Under the pieces are notes generated by a model. It saw nothing but the letters and a program-made list of their open reading frames with translations, ran no database searches and was not told the origin of the DNA. A DNA stretch of 64,000 nt from Hippopus hippopus (taxonomy: Eukaryota > Mollusca > Bivalvia > Cardiida > Cardiidae). A program made the translations under genes and the position numbers. Where the stretch lies: contig OX328108.1 in NCBI GenBank assembly GCA_946811185.2, forward strand, positions 36,020,493-36,084,492, given 5' to 3'. Positions 22,561-36,473 of this stretch are shown here, piece by piece; position 1 is the first letter of the stretch; each line of letters opens with the position of its first letter.

Positions 22561-25001
22561 GGCATTGATACTTTGAATATGCTCAGATGATCAATGTACA
22601 GTGTAGAAACCCCAGAAGATAATGTCACAAGTGCCTAAAAAAGACTGAAAACTCTTTCAGTAGCAACTGATTTCTATTGCATAAATCAAACAAAGGGAAC
22701 TAAATTTTTATTATTTTTTTTTTAATCTCTTTTTACCGTAACAAGAAACCCAGTTACGTTGACTACCGTCTCATAGGTGCCAGTTACGCACCCGCGAAAA
22801 CACGAAAAATCGACTGACGGCACATTCCATAGCAGACGACACCTCTTGCTTAAGTCAAATATAGGGAATTTTTTTTGTTCTTTTTTATCTTACTAGGGCC
22901 ATTTTATTGGCATTGATACTTTGAATATGCTCAGATTATCAATGTACAGTGTAGAAACCCCAGAAGATAATGTCACAAGTGGCTGAAAAAGATTGAAAAC
23001 TCTTTCAGTAGCAACTGATTTCTATTGCATAAATCAAACAAAGGGAACTAAATTTTTATTATTTTTTTTTTAATCTCTTTTTACCGTAACAAGAAACCCA
23101 GTTACGTTGACTACCGTCTCATACGTGCCAGTTACTCACCCGCGAAAACACGAAAAATCGACTTACGGCACATTCCATAGCAGACGACACCTGTTGCTTA
23201 AGTCAAATATAGGGAATTTTTTTTGTTCTTTTTTATCTTACTAGGGCCATTTTATTGGCATTGATACTTTGAATATGCTCAGATGATCAATGTAGAGTGT
23301 AGAAACCCCAGAAGATAATGTCACAAGTGGCTGAAAAAGATTGAAAACTCTTTCAGTAGCAACGGATTTCTATTGCATAAATCAAACAAAGGGAACTAAA
23401 TCTTTATTATTTTTTTTTTAATCTCTTTTTACCGTAACAAGAAACCCAGTTACGTTGACTACCGTCTCATACGTGCCCGTTACGCACCCGCGAAAACACG
23501 AAAAATCGACTTACGGCACATTCCATAGCAGACGACACCTCTTGCTTAAGTCAAATATAGGGAATTTTTTTTTGTTCTTTTTTATCTTACTAGGGCCATT
23601 TTATTGGCATTGATACTTTGAATATGCTCAGATGATCAATGTACAGTGTAGAAACCCCAGAAAATAAGAAAATAATGTCACAAGTGGCTGAAAAAGACTG
23701 AAAACTCTTTCAGTAGCTACTGATTTCTATTGCATAAATCAAACAAAGGGAACTAAATTTTTATTATTTTTTTTTTAATCTATTTTTACCGTAACAAGAA
23801 ACCCAGTTACATTGACTACCGTCTCATACGTGCCAGTTACGCACCCGCGAAAACAGGAAAAATTGACTTACGGCACATTCCATAGCAGACGACACCTCTT
23901 GCTTAAGTCAAATATAGGGAATTTTTTTTGTTCTTTTTTATCTTACTAGGGCCATTTTATTGGCATTGTTACTTTGAATATGCTCAGATGATCAATGTAC
24001 AGTGTAGAAACCCCAGAAGATAATGTCACAAGTGGCTGAAAAAGACTGAAAACTCTTTCAGTAGCAACTGATTTCTATTGCATAAATCAAACAAAGGGAA
24101 CTAAATTTTATTATTTTTTTAATCTCTTTTTACCGTAACAAGAAACCCAGTTACGTTGACTACCGTCTCATACGTGCCAGTTATGCTCCCGCGAAAACAT
24201 GAAAAATCGACTTACGGCACATTCCATAGCAGACGACACCTCTTGCTTTAGTCAAATATAGGGAATTTTTTTTGTTCTTTTTTATCTTACTAGGGCCATT
24301 TTATTGGCATTGATACTTTGAATATGCTCAGATGATCAATGTACAGTGTAGAAACCCCAGAAAATAATGTCACAAGTGGCTGAAAAAGACTGAAAACTCT
24401 TTCAGTAGCAACTGATTTCTATTCCATAAATCAAACAAAGGGAACTAAATTTTATTATTATTTTTTTTAATCTCTTTTTACCGTAACAAGAAACCCAGTT
24501 ACGTTGACTACCGTCTCATACGTGCCAGTTATGCAGCCGCGAAAACACGAAAAATCGACTTACGGCACATTCCATAGCAGACGACACCTCTTGCTTAAGT
24601 CAAATATAGGGAATTTTTTTTGTTCTTTTTTATCTTACTAGGGCCATTTTATTGGCATTGATACCTTGAATATGCTCAGATGATCAATGTACAGTGTAGA
24701 AACCCCAGAAGATAATGTCACAAGTGCGTAAAAAAGACTGAAAACTCTTTCAGTAGCAACTGATTTCTATTGCATAAATCAAACAAAGGGAACTAAATTT
24801 TTATTATTTTTTTTTTAATCTCTTTTTACCGTAACAAGAAACCCAGTTACGTTGACTACCGTCTCATACGTGCCAGTTACGCACCCGCGAAAACACGAAA
24901 AATCGACTTACGGCACATTCCATAGCAGACGACACCTCTTGCTTAAGTCAAATATAGGGAATTTTTTTTGTTCTTTTTTATCTTACTAGGGCCATTTTAT
25001 T
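22561..25001 (+). repeat. Second copy of higher-order block C
   Basis: Seven units with the marker order of 12535-14975 and the same total length. Local differences include a TCATAGGTGCC change near 22772, GGCATTGTTACTT near 23965 and TTCTATTCC near 24420. The last two are shared with 15672-17764, so this copy is a mosaic of two sources. Confidence 0.8.
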
Positions 25002-26410
25002 GGCATTGATACTTTGAATATGCTCAGATGATCAATGTACAGTGTAGAAACCCCAGAAGATAATGTCACAAGTGGCTGAAAAAGATTGAAAACTCTTTCA
25101 GTAGCAACTGATTTCTATTGCATAAATCAAACAAAGGGAACTAAATTTTTATTATTTTTTTTTTAATCTCTTTTTACCGTAACAAGAAACCCAGTTACGT
25201 TGACTTCCGTCTCATACGTGCCAGTTACGCACCCGCGAAAACACGAAAAATCGACTTACGGCACATTCCATAGCAGACGACACCTGTTGCTTAAGTCAAA
25301 TATAGGGATTTTTTTTTGTTCTTTTTTATCTTACTAGGGCCATTTTATTGGCATTGATACTTTGAATATGCTCAGATGATCAATGTACAGTGTAGAAACC
25401 CCAGAAAATAATGTCACAAGTGCCTAAAAATGACTGAAAACTCTTTCAGTAGCAACTGATTTCTATTGCATAAATCAAACAAAGGAAACTAAATTTTTAT
25501 TATTATTTTTTTTTAATCTCTTTTTATACCGTGACAAGAAATCCAGTTGCGTTGACTACCGTCTCATACGTGCCAGTTATGCGCCTGCGAAAACATGAAA
25601 AATCGACTTACGGCACATTCCATAGCAGACGACACCTGTTGCCTAAGTCAAATATAGGGAATTTTTTTTGTTCTTTTTTATCTTACTAGGCCCATTGAAA
25701 TGGCATTGATACTTTGAATATGCTCAGATGATCAATGTACAGTGTAGAAACCCCAGAAAAGAAGAAAATAATGTCACAAGTGGCCAAAAAAGACTGAAAA
25801 CTCTTTCAGTAGCAACTGATTTCTATTGCATAAATCAAACAAAGGGAACTAAATTTTTACTTTTTTTGTAATCTCTTTTTACCATAAGAAGAAACCCAGT
25901 TACGTTGACTACTCTCTCATACGTGTCAGTTACGCACCCGGGAAAACACGAAAAATCGACTTACGGCACATTCCATAGCAGACGACACCTCTTGCTTAAG
26001 TCAAATATAGGGATTTTTGTTTCTTCTTTTTTATCTTACTAGGGCCATTTTATTGGCATTGATACTTTGAATATGCTCAGATGATCAATGTTCAGTGTAG
26101 AAACCCCAGAAAATAAGAAAATAATGTCACAAGTGGCTGAAAAAGACTGAAAACTCTTTCAGTAGCAACTGATTTCTATTGCATAAATCAAACAAAGGGA
26201 ACTAAATTTTTATTATTTTTTTTTTAATCTCTTTTTACCGTAACAAGAAACCCAGTTACGTTGACTACCTTCTCATACGTGCCAGTTACGCACCCGCGAA
26301 AACACGAAAAATCGACTTACGGCACTTTCCATAGCAGACGACACCTGTTGCTTAAGTCAAATATAGGGAATTTTTTTTGTTCTTTTTTATCTTACTATGC
26401 CCATTGAAAT

Positions 26411-28151
26411 GGCATTGATACTTTGAATATGCTCAGATGATCAATGTACAGTGTAGAAACCCCAGAAAATAAGAAAATAATGTCACAAGTGGCTGAAAAA
26501 GACTGTAAACTCCTTCAGTAGCTACTGATTTCTATTGCATAAATCAAACAGAGGGAACTAAATTTTTATTATTTTTTTTTTAATCTCTTTTTACCGTAAC
26601 AAGAAACCCAGTTACATTGACTACCGTCTCATACGTGCCAGTTACGCTCCCGCGAAAACACGAAAAATCGACTTACGGCACATTCCATAGCAGACGACAC
26701 CTCTTGCTTAAGTCAAATATAGGGAATTTTTTTTGTTCTTTTTTATCTTACTAGGGCCATTTTATTGGCATTGATACTTTGAATATGCTCAGATGATCAA
26801 TGTACAGTGTAGAAACCCCAGAAGATAATGTCACAAGTGGCTGAAAAAGACTGAAAACTCTTTCAGTAGCAACTGATTTCTATTTCATAAATCAAACAAA
26901 GGGAACTAAATTTTATTATTTTTTTAATCTCTTTTTACCGTAACAAGAAACCCAGTTACGTTGACTACCGTCTCATACGTGCCAGTTATGCGCCCGCGAA
27001 AACATGAAAAATCGACTTACGGCACATTCCATAGCAGACGACACCTCTTGCTTAAGTCAAATATAGGGAATTTTTTTTGTTCTTTTTTATCTTACTAGGG
27101 CCATTTTATTGGCATTGATACTTTGAATAAGCTCAGATGATCAATTTACAATGTAGAAACCCCAGAAAATAATGTCACAAGTGGCTGAAAAAGACTGAAA
27201 ACTCTTTCAGTAGCAACTGATTTCTATTGCATAAATCAAACAAAGGGAACTAAATTTTATTATTATTTTTTTTAATCTCTTTTTACCGTAACAATAAATC
27301 CAGTTACGTTGACTACCGTCTCATACGTGCAAGTTATGCAGCCGCGAAAACACGAAAAATCGACTTACGGCACATTCCATAGCAGACGACACCTCTTGCT
27401 TAAGTCAAATATAGGGAATTTTTTTGGTTCTTTTTTATCTTACTAGGGCCATTTTATTGGCATTGATACTTTGAATATGCTCAGATGATCAATGTACAGT
27501 GTAGAAACCCCAGAAGATAATGTCAGAAGTGGCTGAAAAAGACTGAAAACTCTTTCAGTAGCAACTGATTTCTATTGCATAAATCAAACAAAGGGAACTA
27601 AATTTTATTATTTTTTTAATCTCTTTTTACCGTAACAAGAAACCCAGTTACGTTGACTACCGTCTCATACGTGCCAGTTATGCTCCCGCGAAAACATGAA
27701 AAATCGACTTACGGCACATTCCATAGCAGACGACACCTGTTGCTTAAGTCAAATATAGGGAATTTTTTTTGTTCTTTTTTTATCTTACCAGGGCCATTTT
27801 ATTGGCATTGATACTTTGAATATGCTCAGATGATCAATTTACAGTGTAGAAACCCCAGAAAATAATGTCACAAGTGGCTGAAAAAGACTGAAAACTCTTT
27901 CAGTAGCAACTGATTTCTATTGCATAAATCAAACAAAGGGAACTAAATTTTATTATTACTTCTTTTAATCTCTTTTTACCGTAACAAGAAACCCAGTTAC
28001 GTTGACTACCGTCTCATACGTGCCAGTTATGCAGCCGCGAAAACACGAAAAATCGACTTACGGCACATTCCATAGTAGACGACACCTCTTGCTTAAGTCA
28101 AATATAGGGAATTTTTTTTGTTCTTTTTTATCTTACTAGGGCCATTTTATT
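26411..28151 (+). repeat. Second copy of higher-order block B
   Basis: Same five markers in order as 10794-12534. It is joined on its left to unrelated units and on its right to a recombinant unit (28152-28500). Confidence 0.8.
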
Positions 28152-28500
28152 GGCATTGATACTTTGAATATGCTCAGATGATCAATGTACAGTGTAGAAA
28201 CCCCAGAAGATAATGTCACAAGTGCCTAAAAAAGACTGAAAACTCTTTCAGTAGCAACTGATTTCTATTGCATAAATCAAACAAAGGGAACTAAATTTTA
28301 TTATTACTTCTTTTAATCTCTTTTTACCGTAACAAGAAACCCAGTTACGTTGACTACCGTCTCATACGTGCCAGTTATGCTCCCGCGAAAACATGAAAAA
28401 TCGACTTACGGCACATTCCATAGCAGACGACACCTGTTGCTTAAGTCAAATATAGGGAATTTTTTTTGTTCTTTTTTTATCTTACCAGGGCCATTTTATT
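28152..28500 (+). repeat. Recombinant satellite unit
   Basis: This unit starts with the GTGCCTAAAAAAG class, carries the TTATTACTTCTTTTAATC tract of the unit before it, and ends with the ATGCTCCCGCG/CATG/TTACCAGGG markers of the unit at 27459-27803. The following unit (28501-28848) repeats 27804-28151 at an offset of 697 bp. The arrangement is what an unequal exchange of two units would leave. Confidence 0.65.
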
Positions 28501-28848
28501 GGCATTGATACTTTGAATATGCTCAGATGATCAATTTACAGTGTAGAAACCCCAGAAAATAATGTCACAAGTGGCTGAAAAAGACTGAAAACTCTTTCAG
28601 TAGCAACTGATTTCTATTGCATAAATCAAACAAAGGGAACTAAATTTTATTATTACTTCTTTTAATCTCTTTTTACCGTAACAAGAAACCCAGTTACGTT
28701 GACTACCGTCTCATACGTGCCAGTTATGCAGCCGCGAAAACACGAAAAATCGACTTACGGCACATTCCATAGTAGACGACACCTCTTGCTTAAGTCAAAT
28801 ATAGGGAATTTTTTTTGTTCTTTTTTATCTTACTAGGGCCATTTTATT

Positions 28849-29893
28849 GGCATTGATACTTTGAATATGCTCAGATGATCAATGTACAGTGTAGAAACCC
28901 CAGAAGATAATGTCACAAGTGCCTAAAAAAGACTGAAAACTCTTTCAGTAGCAACTGATTTCTATTGCATAAATCAAACAAAGGGAACTAAATTTTTATT
29001 ATTTTTTTTTTAATCTCTTTTTACCGTAACAAGAAACCCAGTTACGTTGACTACCGTCTCATACGTGCCAGTTACGCACCCGCGAAAACACGAAAAATCG
29101 ACTGACGGCACATTCCATAGCAGACGACACCTCTTGCTTAAGTCAAATATAGGGAATTTTTTTTGTTCTTTTTTATCATACTAGGGCCATTTTATTGGCA
29201 TTGATACTTTGAATATGCTCAGATTATCAATGTACAGTGTAGAAACCCCAGAAGATAATGTCACAAGTGGCTGAAAAAGATTGAAAACTCTTTCAGTAGC
29301 AACTGATTTCTATTGCATAAATCAAACAAAGGGAACTAAATTTTTATTATTTTTTTTTTAATCTCTTTTTACCGTAACAAGAAACCCAGTTACGTTGACT
29401 ACCGTCTCATACGTGCCAGTTACTCACCCGCGAAAACACGAAAAATCGACTTACGGCACATTCCATAGCAGACGACACCTGTTGCTTAAGTCAAATATAG
29501 GGAATTTTTTTTGTTCTTTTTTATCTTACTAGGGCCATTTTATTGGCATTGATACTTTGAATATGCTCAGATGATCAATGTAGAGTGTAGAAACCCCAGA
29601 AGATAATGTCACAAGTGGCTGAAAAAGATTGAAAACTCTTTCAGTAGCAACGGATTTCTATTGCATAAATCAAACAAAGGGAACTAAATCTTTATTATTT
29701 TTTTTTTAATCTCTTTTTACCGTAACAAGAAACCCAGTTACGTTGACTACCGTCTCATACGTGCCCGTTACGCACCCGCGAAAACACGAAAAATCGACTT
29801 ACGGCACATTCCATAGCAGACGACACCTCTTGCTTAAGTCAAATATAGGGAATTTTTTTTTGTTCTTTTTTATCTTACTAGGGCCATTTTATT
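28849..29893 (+). repeat. Third copy of the first three units of block C
   Basis: The markers GACTGACGGCAC, CAGATTATCAATG and ATGTAGAGTGT with GCAACGGATTTC recur with total length 1045 bp, equal to 12535-13579. After 29893 the series ends and unrelated units follow. Confidence 0.78.
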
Positions 29894-32800
29894 GGCATTG
29901 ATACTTTGAATATGCTCAGATGATCAATGTACAGTGTAGAAACCACAGAAGATAATGTCACAAGTGGCTGAAAAAGATTGAAAACGCTTTCAGTAGCAAC
30001 TGATTTCTATTGCATAAATCAAACAAAGGGAACTAAATTTTATTATTTTTTTAATCTCTTTTTACCGTAACAAGAAACCCAGTTACGTTGACTACCGTGT
30101 CATACGTGCCAGTTATGCGCCCGCGAAAACATGAAAAATCGACTTACGGCACATTCCATAGCAGACGACACCTCTTGCTTAAGTCAAATATAGGGATTTT
30201 TTTTTCTTCTTTTTTATCTTACTAGGGCCATTGAAATGGCATTGATACTTTGAATATGCTCAGATGATCAATGTACAGTGTAGAAACCCCAGAAGATAAT
30301 GTCACAAGTGCCTAAAAATGACTGAAAACTCTTTCAGTAGCAACTGATTTCTTTTGCATAAATCAAACAAAGGGAACTAAATTTTTATTATTATTTTTTT
30401 TTAATCTCTTTTTATACCGTGACAAGAAATCCAGTTGCGTTGACTACCGTCCCATACGTGCCAGTTATGCGCCCGCGAAAACATGAAAAATCGACTTACG
30501 GCACATTCCATAGCAGACGACACCTGTTGCCTAAGTCAAACATAGGGAATTTTTTTTGTTCTTTTTTATCTTACTAGGCCCATTGAAATGGCATTGATAC
30601 TTTGAATATGCTCAGATGATCAATGTACAGTGTAGAAACCCCAGAAAATAAGAAAATAATGTCACAAGTGGCCAAAAAAGACTGAAAACTCTTTCAGTAG
30701 CAACTGATTTCTATTGCATAAATCAAACAAAGGGAACTAAATTTTTACTTTTTTTGTAATCTCTTTTTACCGTAACAAGAAACCCAGTTACGTTGACTAC
30801 TCTCTCATACGTGCCAGTTATGCACCCGGGAAAACACGAAAAATCGACTTACGGCACATTCCATAGCAGACGACACCTCTTGCTTAAGTCAAATATAGGG
30901 ATTTTTGTTTCTTCTTTTTTATCTTACTAGGGCCATTTTATTGGCATTGATACTTTGAATATGCTCAGATGATCAATGTACAGTGTAGAAACCCCAGAAG
31001 ATAATGTCACAAGTGGCTGAAAAAGACTGAAAACTCTTTCAGTAGCAACTGATTTCTATTGCATAAATCAAACAAAGGGAACTAAATTTTTATTATTTTT
31101 TTTTTAATCTATTTTTACCGTAACAAGAAACCCAGTTACATTGACTACCGTCTCATACGTGCCAGTTACGCACCCGCGAAAACACGAAAAATCGACTTAC
31201 GGCACATTCCATAGCAGACGACACCTCTTGCTTAAGTCAAATATAGGGAATTTTTTTTGTTCTTTTTTATCTTACTAGGGCCATTTTATTGGCATTGATA
31301 CTTTGAATATGCTCAGATGATCAATGTACAGTGTAGAAACCCCAGAAGATAATGTCACAAGTGGCTGAAAAAGACTGAAAACTCTTTCAGTAGCAACTGA
31401 TTTCTATTGCATAAATCAAACAAAGGGAACTAAATTTTATTATTTTTTTAATCTCTTTTTACCGTAACAAGAAACCCAGTTACGTTGACTACCGTCTCAT
31501 ACGTGCCAGTTATGCTCCCGCGAAAACATGAAAAATCGACTTACGGCACATTCCATAGCAGACGACACCTGTTGCTTAAGTCAAATATAGGGAATTTTTT
31601 TTGTTCTTTTTTATCTTACTAGGGCCATTTTATTGGCATTGATACTTTGAATAAGCTCAGATGATCAATATACAGTGTAGAAACCCCAGAAAATAATGTC
31701 ACAAGTGGCTGAAAAAGACTGAAAACTCTTTCAGTAGCAACTGATTTCTATTGCATAAATCAAACAAAGGGAACTAAATTTTATTATTATTTTTTTTAAT
31801 CTCTTTTTACCGTAACAAGAAACCCAGTTACGTTGACTACCGTCTCATACGTGCCAGTTATGCAGCCGCGAAAACACGAAAAATCGACTTACGGTACATT
31901 CCATAGCAGTCGACACCTCTTGCTTAAGTCAAATATAGGGAATTTTTTTTGTTCTTTTTTATCTTACTAGGGCCATTTTATTGGCATTGATACTTTGAAT
32001 ATGCTCAGATGATCAATGTACAGTGTAGAAACCCCAGAAGATAATGTCAGTAGTGGCTGAAAAAGACTGAAAACTCTTTCAGTAGCAACTGATTTCTATT
32101 GCATAAATCAAACAAAGGGAACTAAATTTTATTATTTTTTTAATCTCTTTTTACCGTAACAAGAAACCCAGTTACATTGACTACCGTCTCATACGTGCCA
32201 GTTATGCTCCCGCGAAAACATGAAAAATCGACTTACGGCACATTCCATAGCAGACGACACCTGTTGCTTAAGTCAAATATAGGGAATTTTTTTTGTTCTT
32301 TTTTTATCTTACTAGGGCCATTTTATTGGCATTGATACTTTGAATATGCTCAGATGATCAATGTACAGTGTAGAAACCCCAGAAAATAAGAAAATAATGT
32401 CACAACGGGCTGAAAAAGACTGAAAACTCTTTCAGTAGCAACTGATTTCTATTGCATAAATCAAACAAAGGCAACTAAATTTTTATTATTTTTTTTTTAA
32501 TCTCTTTTTACCGTAACAAGAAACCCAGTTACGTTGACTACCGTCTCATACGTGCCAGTTACGCACCCGCGAAAACACGAAAAATCGACTTACGGCACTT
32601 TCCATAGCAGACGACACCTCTTGCTTAAGTCAAATATAGGGAATTTTTTTTGTTCTTTTTTATCTTACTAGGGCCATTTTATTGGCATTGATACTTTGAA
32701 TATGCTCAGATGATCAATGTACAGTATAGAAACCCCAGAAGATAATGTCACAAGTGCCTAAAAAAGACTGAAAACTCTTTCAGTAGCAACTGATTTCTAT

Positions 32801-35800
32801 TGCATAAATCAAACAAAGGGAACTAAATTTTATTATTTTTTTAATCTCTTTTTACTGTAACAAGAAACCCAGTTATGTTGACTACCGTATCATACATGCC
32901 AGTTATGCGCCCGCGAAAACACGAAAAATCGACTTACGGCACATTCCATAGAAGACGGCACCTGTTGCTTAAATCAAATATAGGGAATTTTTTTTTTGTT
33001 CTTTTTTATCTTACTAGGGCCATTGAAATGGCATTGATACTTTGAATATGCTCAGATGATCAATGTACAGTGTAGAAACCCCAGAAGATAATGTCACAAG
33101 TGCCTAAAAAAGACTGAAAACTCTTTCAGTAGCAACTGATTTCTATTGCATGAATCAAACAAAGGGAACTAAATTTTTATTATTATTTTTTTTTAATCTC
33201 TTTTTATACCGTGACAAGAAATCCAGTTGCGTTGACTACCATCCCATACGTGCCAGTTATGCGCCCGCGAAAACATGAAAAATCGACTTACGGCACATTC
33301 CATAGCAGACGACACCTGTTGCCTAAGTCAAATATAGGGAATTTTTTTTGTTCTTTTTTATCTTACTAGGCCCATTGAAATGGCATTGATACTTTGAATA
33401 TGCTCAGATGATCAATGTACAGTGTAGAAACCCCAGAAAATAAGAAAATAATGTCACAAGTGGCTGAAAAAGACTGAAAACTCTTTCAGTAGCAACTGAT
33501 TTCTATTGCATAAATCAAACAAAGGGAACTAAATTTTTACTTTTTTTGTAATTTCTTTTTACCATAACAAGAAACCCAGTTACGTTGACTACTCTAATAC
33601 GTGCCAGTTACGCACCCGCGAAAACACGAAAAATCGACTTACGGCACATTCCATAGCATACGACACCTGTTGCTTAAGTCAAATATAGGGATTTTTGTTT
33701 CTTCTTTTTTATCTTACTATGCCCCTTTTATTGGCATTGATACTTTGAATATGCTCAGTTGATCAATGTACAGTGTAGAAACCCCAGAAAATAAGAAAAT
33801 AATGTCACAAGTGGCTGAAAAAGACTGAAAACTCTTTCAGTAGCAACTGATTTCTATTGCATAAATCAAACAAAGGGAACTAAATTTTTATTATTCTTTT
33901 TTTAATCTCTTTTTATACCGTGACAAGAAATCCAGTTGCGTTGACTACCGTCCATTACGTGCCAGTTATGCGCCCAAGAAAACATGAAAAATCGACTTAC
34001 GGCACATTCCATAGCAGACGACACCTTTTGTCTAAGTCAAATATAGGGATTTTTTTTTTTTCGTTTTCTCTTACTAGGGCCATTTTATTGGCATTGATAC
34101 TTTGAATATGCTCAGATGATCAATGTACAGTGTAGAAACCCCAGAAGATAATGTCACAAGTGGCTGAAAAAGATTGAAAACTCTTTCAGTAGCAACTGAT
34201 TTCTATTGCATAAATCAAACAAAGGGAACTAAATTTTTACTTTTTTTGTAATCTCTTTTTACCGTAACAAGAAACCCAGTTACGTTGACTACTCTCTCAT
34301 ACGTGCCAGTTACGCACCCGCGAAAACACGAAAAATCGACTTACGGCACATTCCATAGCAGACGACACCTGTTGCTTAAGTCAAATATAGGGATTTTTGT
34401 TTCTTCTTTTTTATCTTACTAGGGCCATTTTATTGGCATTGATACTTTGAATATGCTCAGATGATCAATGTACAGTGTAGAAACCCCAGAAAATAAGAAA
34501 ATAATGTCACAAGTGGCTGAAAAAGACTGAAAACTCTTTCAGTAGCAACTGATTTCTATTGCATAAATCAAACAAAGGGAACTAAATTTTTATTATTTTA
34601 TTTTTAATCTCTTTTTACCGTAACAAGAAACCCAGTTACGTTGACTACCGTCTCATACGTGCCAGTTACGCACCCGCGAAAACACGAAAAATCGACTTAC
34701 GGCACATTCCATAGCAGACGACACCTGTTGCTTAAGTCAAATATAGGGAATTTTTTTTGTACTTTTTTATCTTACTAGGGCCATTTTATTGGCATTGATA
34801 CTTTGAATATGCTCAGATGATCAATGTACAGTGTAGAAACCCCAGAAGATAATGTCACAAGTGGCTGAAAAAGATTGAAAACTCTTTCAGTAGCAACTGA
34901 TTTCTATTGCATAAATCAAACAAAGGGAACTAAATTTTATTATTTTTTTAATCTCTTTTTACCGTAACAAGAAACCCAGTTACGTTGACTACCGTCTCAT
35001 ACGTGCCAGTTATGCGCCCGCAAAAACATGACAAATCGACTTACGGCACATTCCATAGCAGACGACACCTGTTGCCTAAGTCAAATATAGGGAAATTTTT
35101 TTTGTTCTTTTTTATCTTACTAGGGCCATTGAAATGGCATTGATAGTTTGAATATGCTCAGATGATCAATGTACAGTGTAGAAACCCCAGAAGATAATGT
35201 CACAAGTGCCTAAAAAAGACTGAAAACTCTTTCAGTAGCAACTGATTTCTATTGCATAAATCAAACAAAGGGAACTAAATTTTTATTATTTTTTTTTTAA
35301 TCTCTTTTTATACCGTGGCAAGAAATCCAGTTGCGTTGACTACCGTCCCATACGTGCCAGTTATGCGCCCGCGAAAACATGAAAAATCGACTTACGGCAC
35401 ATTCCATAGCAGACGACACCTGTTGCCTAAGTCAAATATAGGGAAATTTTTTTTTTCGTTTTCTCTTACTAGGGCCATTGAATTGGTTACGATGACTATC
35501 GCACCCATACGTGACCGTTACGTGCTGTGCATAAAATCATAAAATCAACTAGGACACTTTCGGAGGCAACTGATACCTGTTGCACAAATCAAAGAAAGGT
35601 AAACCAAATTCGTTTTCTTACCAAGGTCATGAAAAACATTGAACCAATTTTGGTGACCGTGTGAGTCATAAGTCGATTTTATGTTTAACCGCTGCGCAAA
35701 AACATTGATTCAGAAGCAACGGGTTGCTGTTGCATAAACTTTTTCCAATAAGAAATCTTGTTCTTGTTTGAAGAATTTAGAAATAGGCCAATGAAATACA

Positions 35801-35870
35801 ATAAGATGTAAGAATGACTAATAATAAAAATAGGTAAAATAGATAAAATGGCAAAGTTAGGGATTCAACC

Positions 35871-35914
35871 TTTGACCATCAGGACCCAAAAAAGGTCTTG
35901 GTGCAGGGGTCAAA
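35871..35914 (+). other. Conserved 44-nt hairpin, copy 3
   Basis: Identical by eye to copy 1 in both arms, bulge and loop. Confidence 0.6.
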
Positions 35915-35986
35915 CCCTCTTTGCGATTGAATAGGCTCAAATGACCCGAAGATTTAACATAGATATACAGAGATTTCATCCCCCTT

Positions 35987-36214
35987 CCAATCTGCCAATC
36001 AAATCTCAGGCCTCTATTAAATTATCCAATCACAGAAGCTTTTAGAAAATCAAAATGGCGTCCAATCAGCCAATCAAATCTCATCCCTCTCTTCAAATTA
36101 TCCAATCAGAAAAGCTTTGAGAAATTCAATATTGCGCCCAATCAGCCAATCAAATTGCAGACACACCCACAGAATCATCCAATCAGAAAGCTTTGAGCCA
36201 TTTGAAATGGCGCC
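35987..36214 (+). promoter_or_regulatory. CCAAT-box minisatellite, 3 units, copy 3
   Basis: Nine CCAAT boxes with the 8/32/36 spacing. All boxes are intact. Confidence 0.75.
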
Positions 36215-36473
36215 CGAAAATATCGATAGAAAACAGTGAACAAGAATCGGCATAAAAGTGGATTTTAAGTTTTCTTTGAAGGCTGTTATGCAGTCCTTGG
36301 CAAACTGCCAGGCATGCACCCTCCACACATGCCAGATTTCACTGAAAATGGGCGAAAATTTAAGAAAACAGGGTGACAGAAGACCTTGTTTTGGTGCCTT
36401 CTAGCACCTTGCAAGAGTGACTTCCCCTGATCTCTTGATTCGATTTCCTTTTCTAATTCAGGCCAACTGCCAT

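Larger units (their letters stand above)
19027..35478 (+). repeat. Satellite block 3 (about 47 units)
   Basis: Continuous satellite between modules 2 and 3. The first units match those after module 4. From 21.5 to 29.9 kb the block is made of copies of the higher-order blocks B and C. From 30 to 35 kb, units are mixed again. The frames at 33920-34105 and 35315-35542 are chance readings across single units of the ATACCGTGAC class. Nothing else was seen. Confidence 0.95.
35479..36473 (+). repeat. Promoter-like module, copy 3 (995 bp)
   Basis: Full-length module with three CCAAT units. The C-tract is interrupted (TTTCATCCCCCTTCC). Private changes include AAGTTTTCTTTGAAGG near 36267 and CGATTTCCTTTTC near 36441. 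The GGTGC-CTTCTA-GCACC hairpin near its right end, broken in copy 1, is intact. The TATA-like box is at 36251-36258. Confidence 0.9.
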
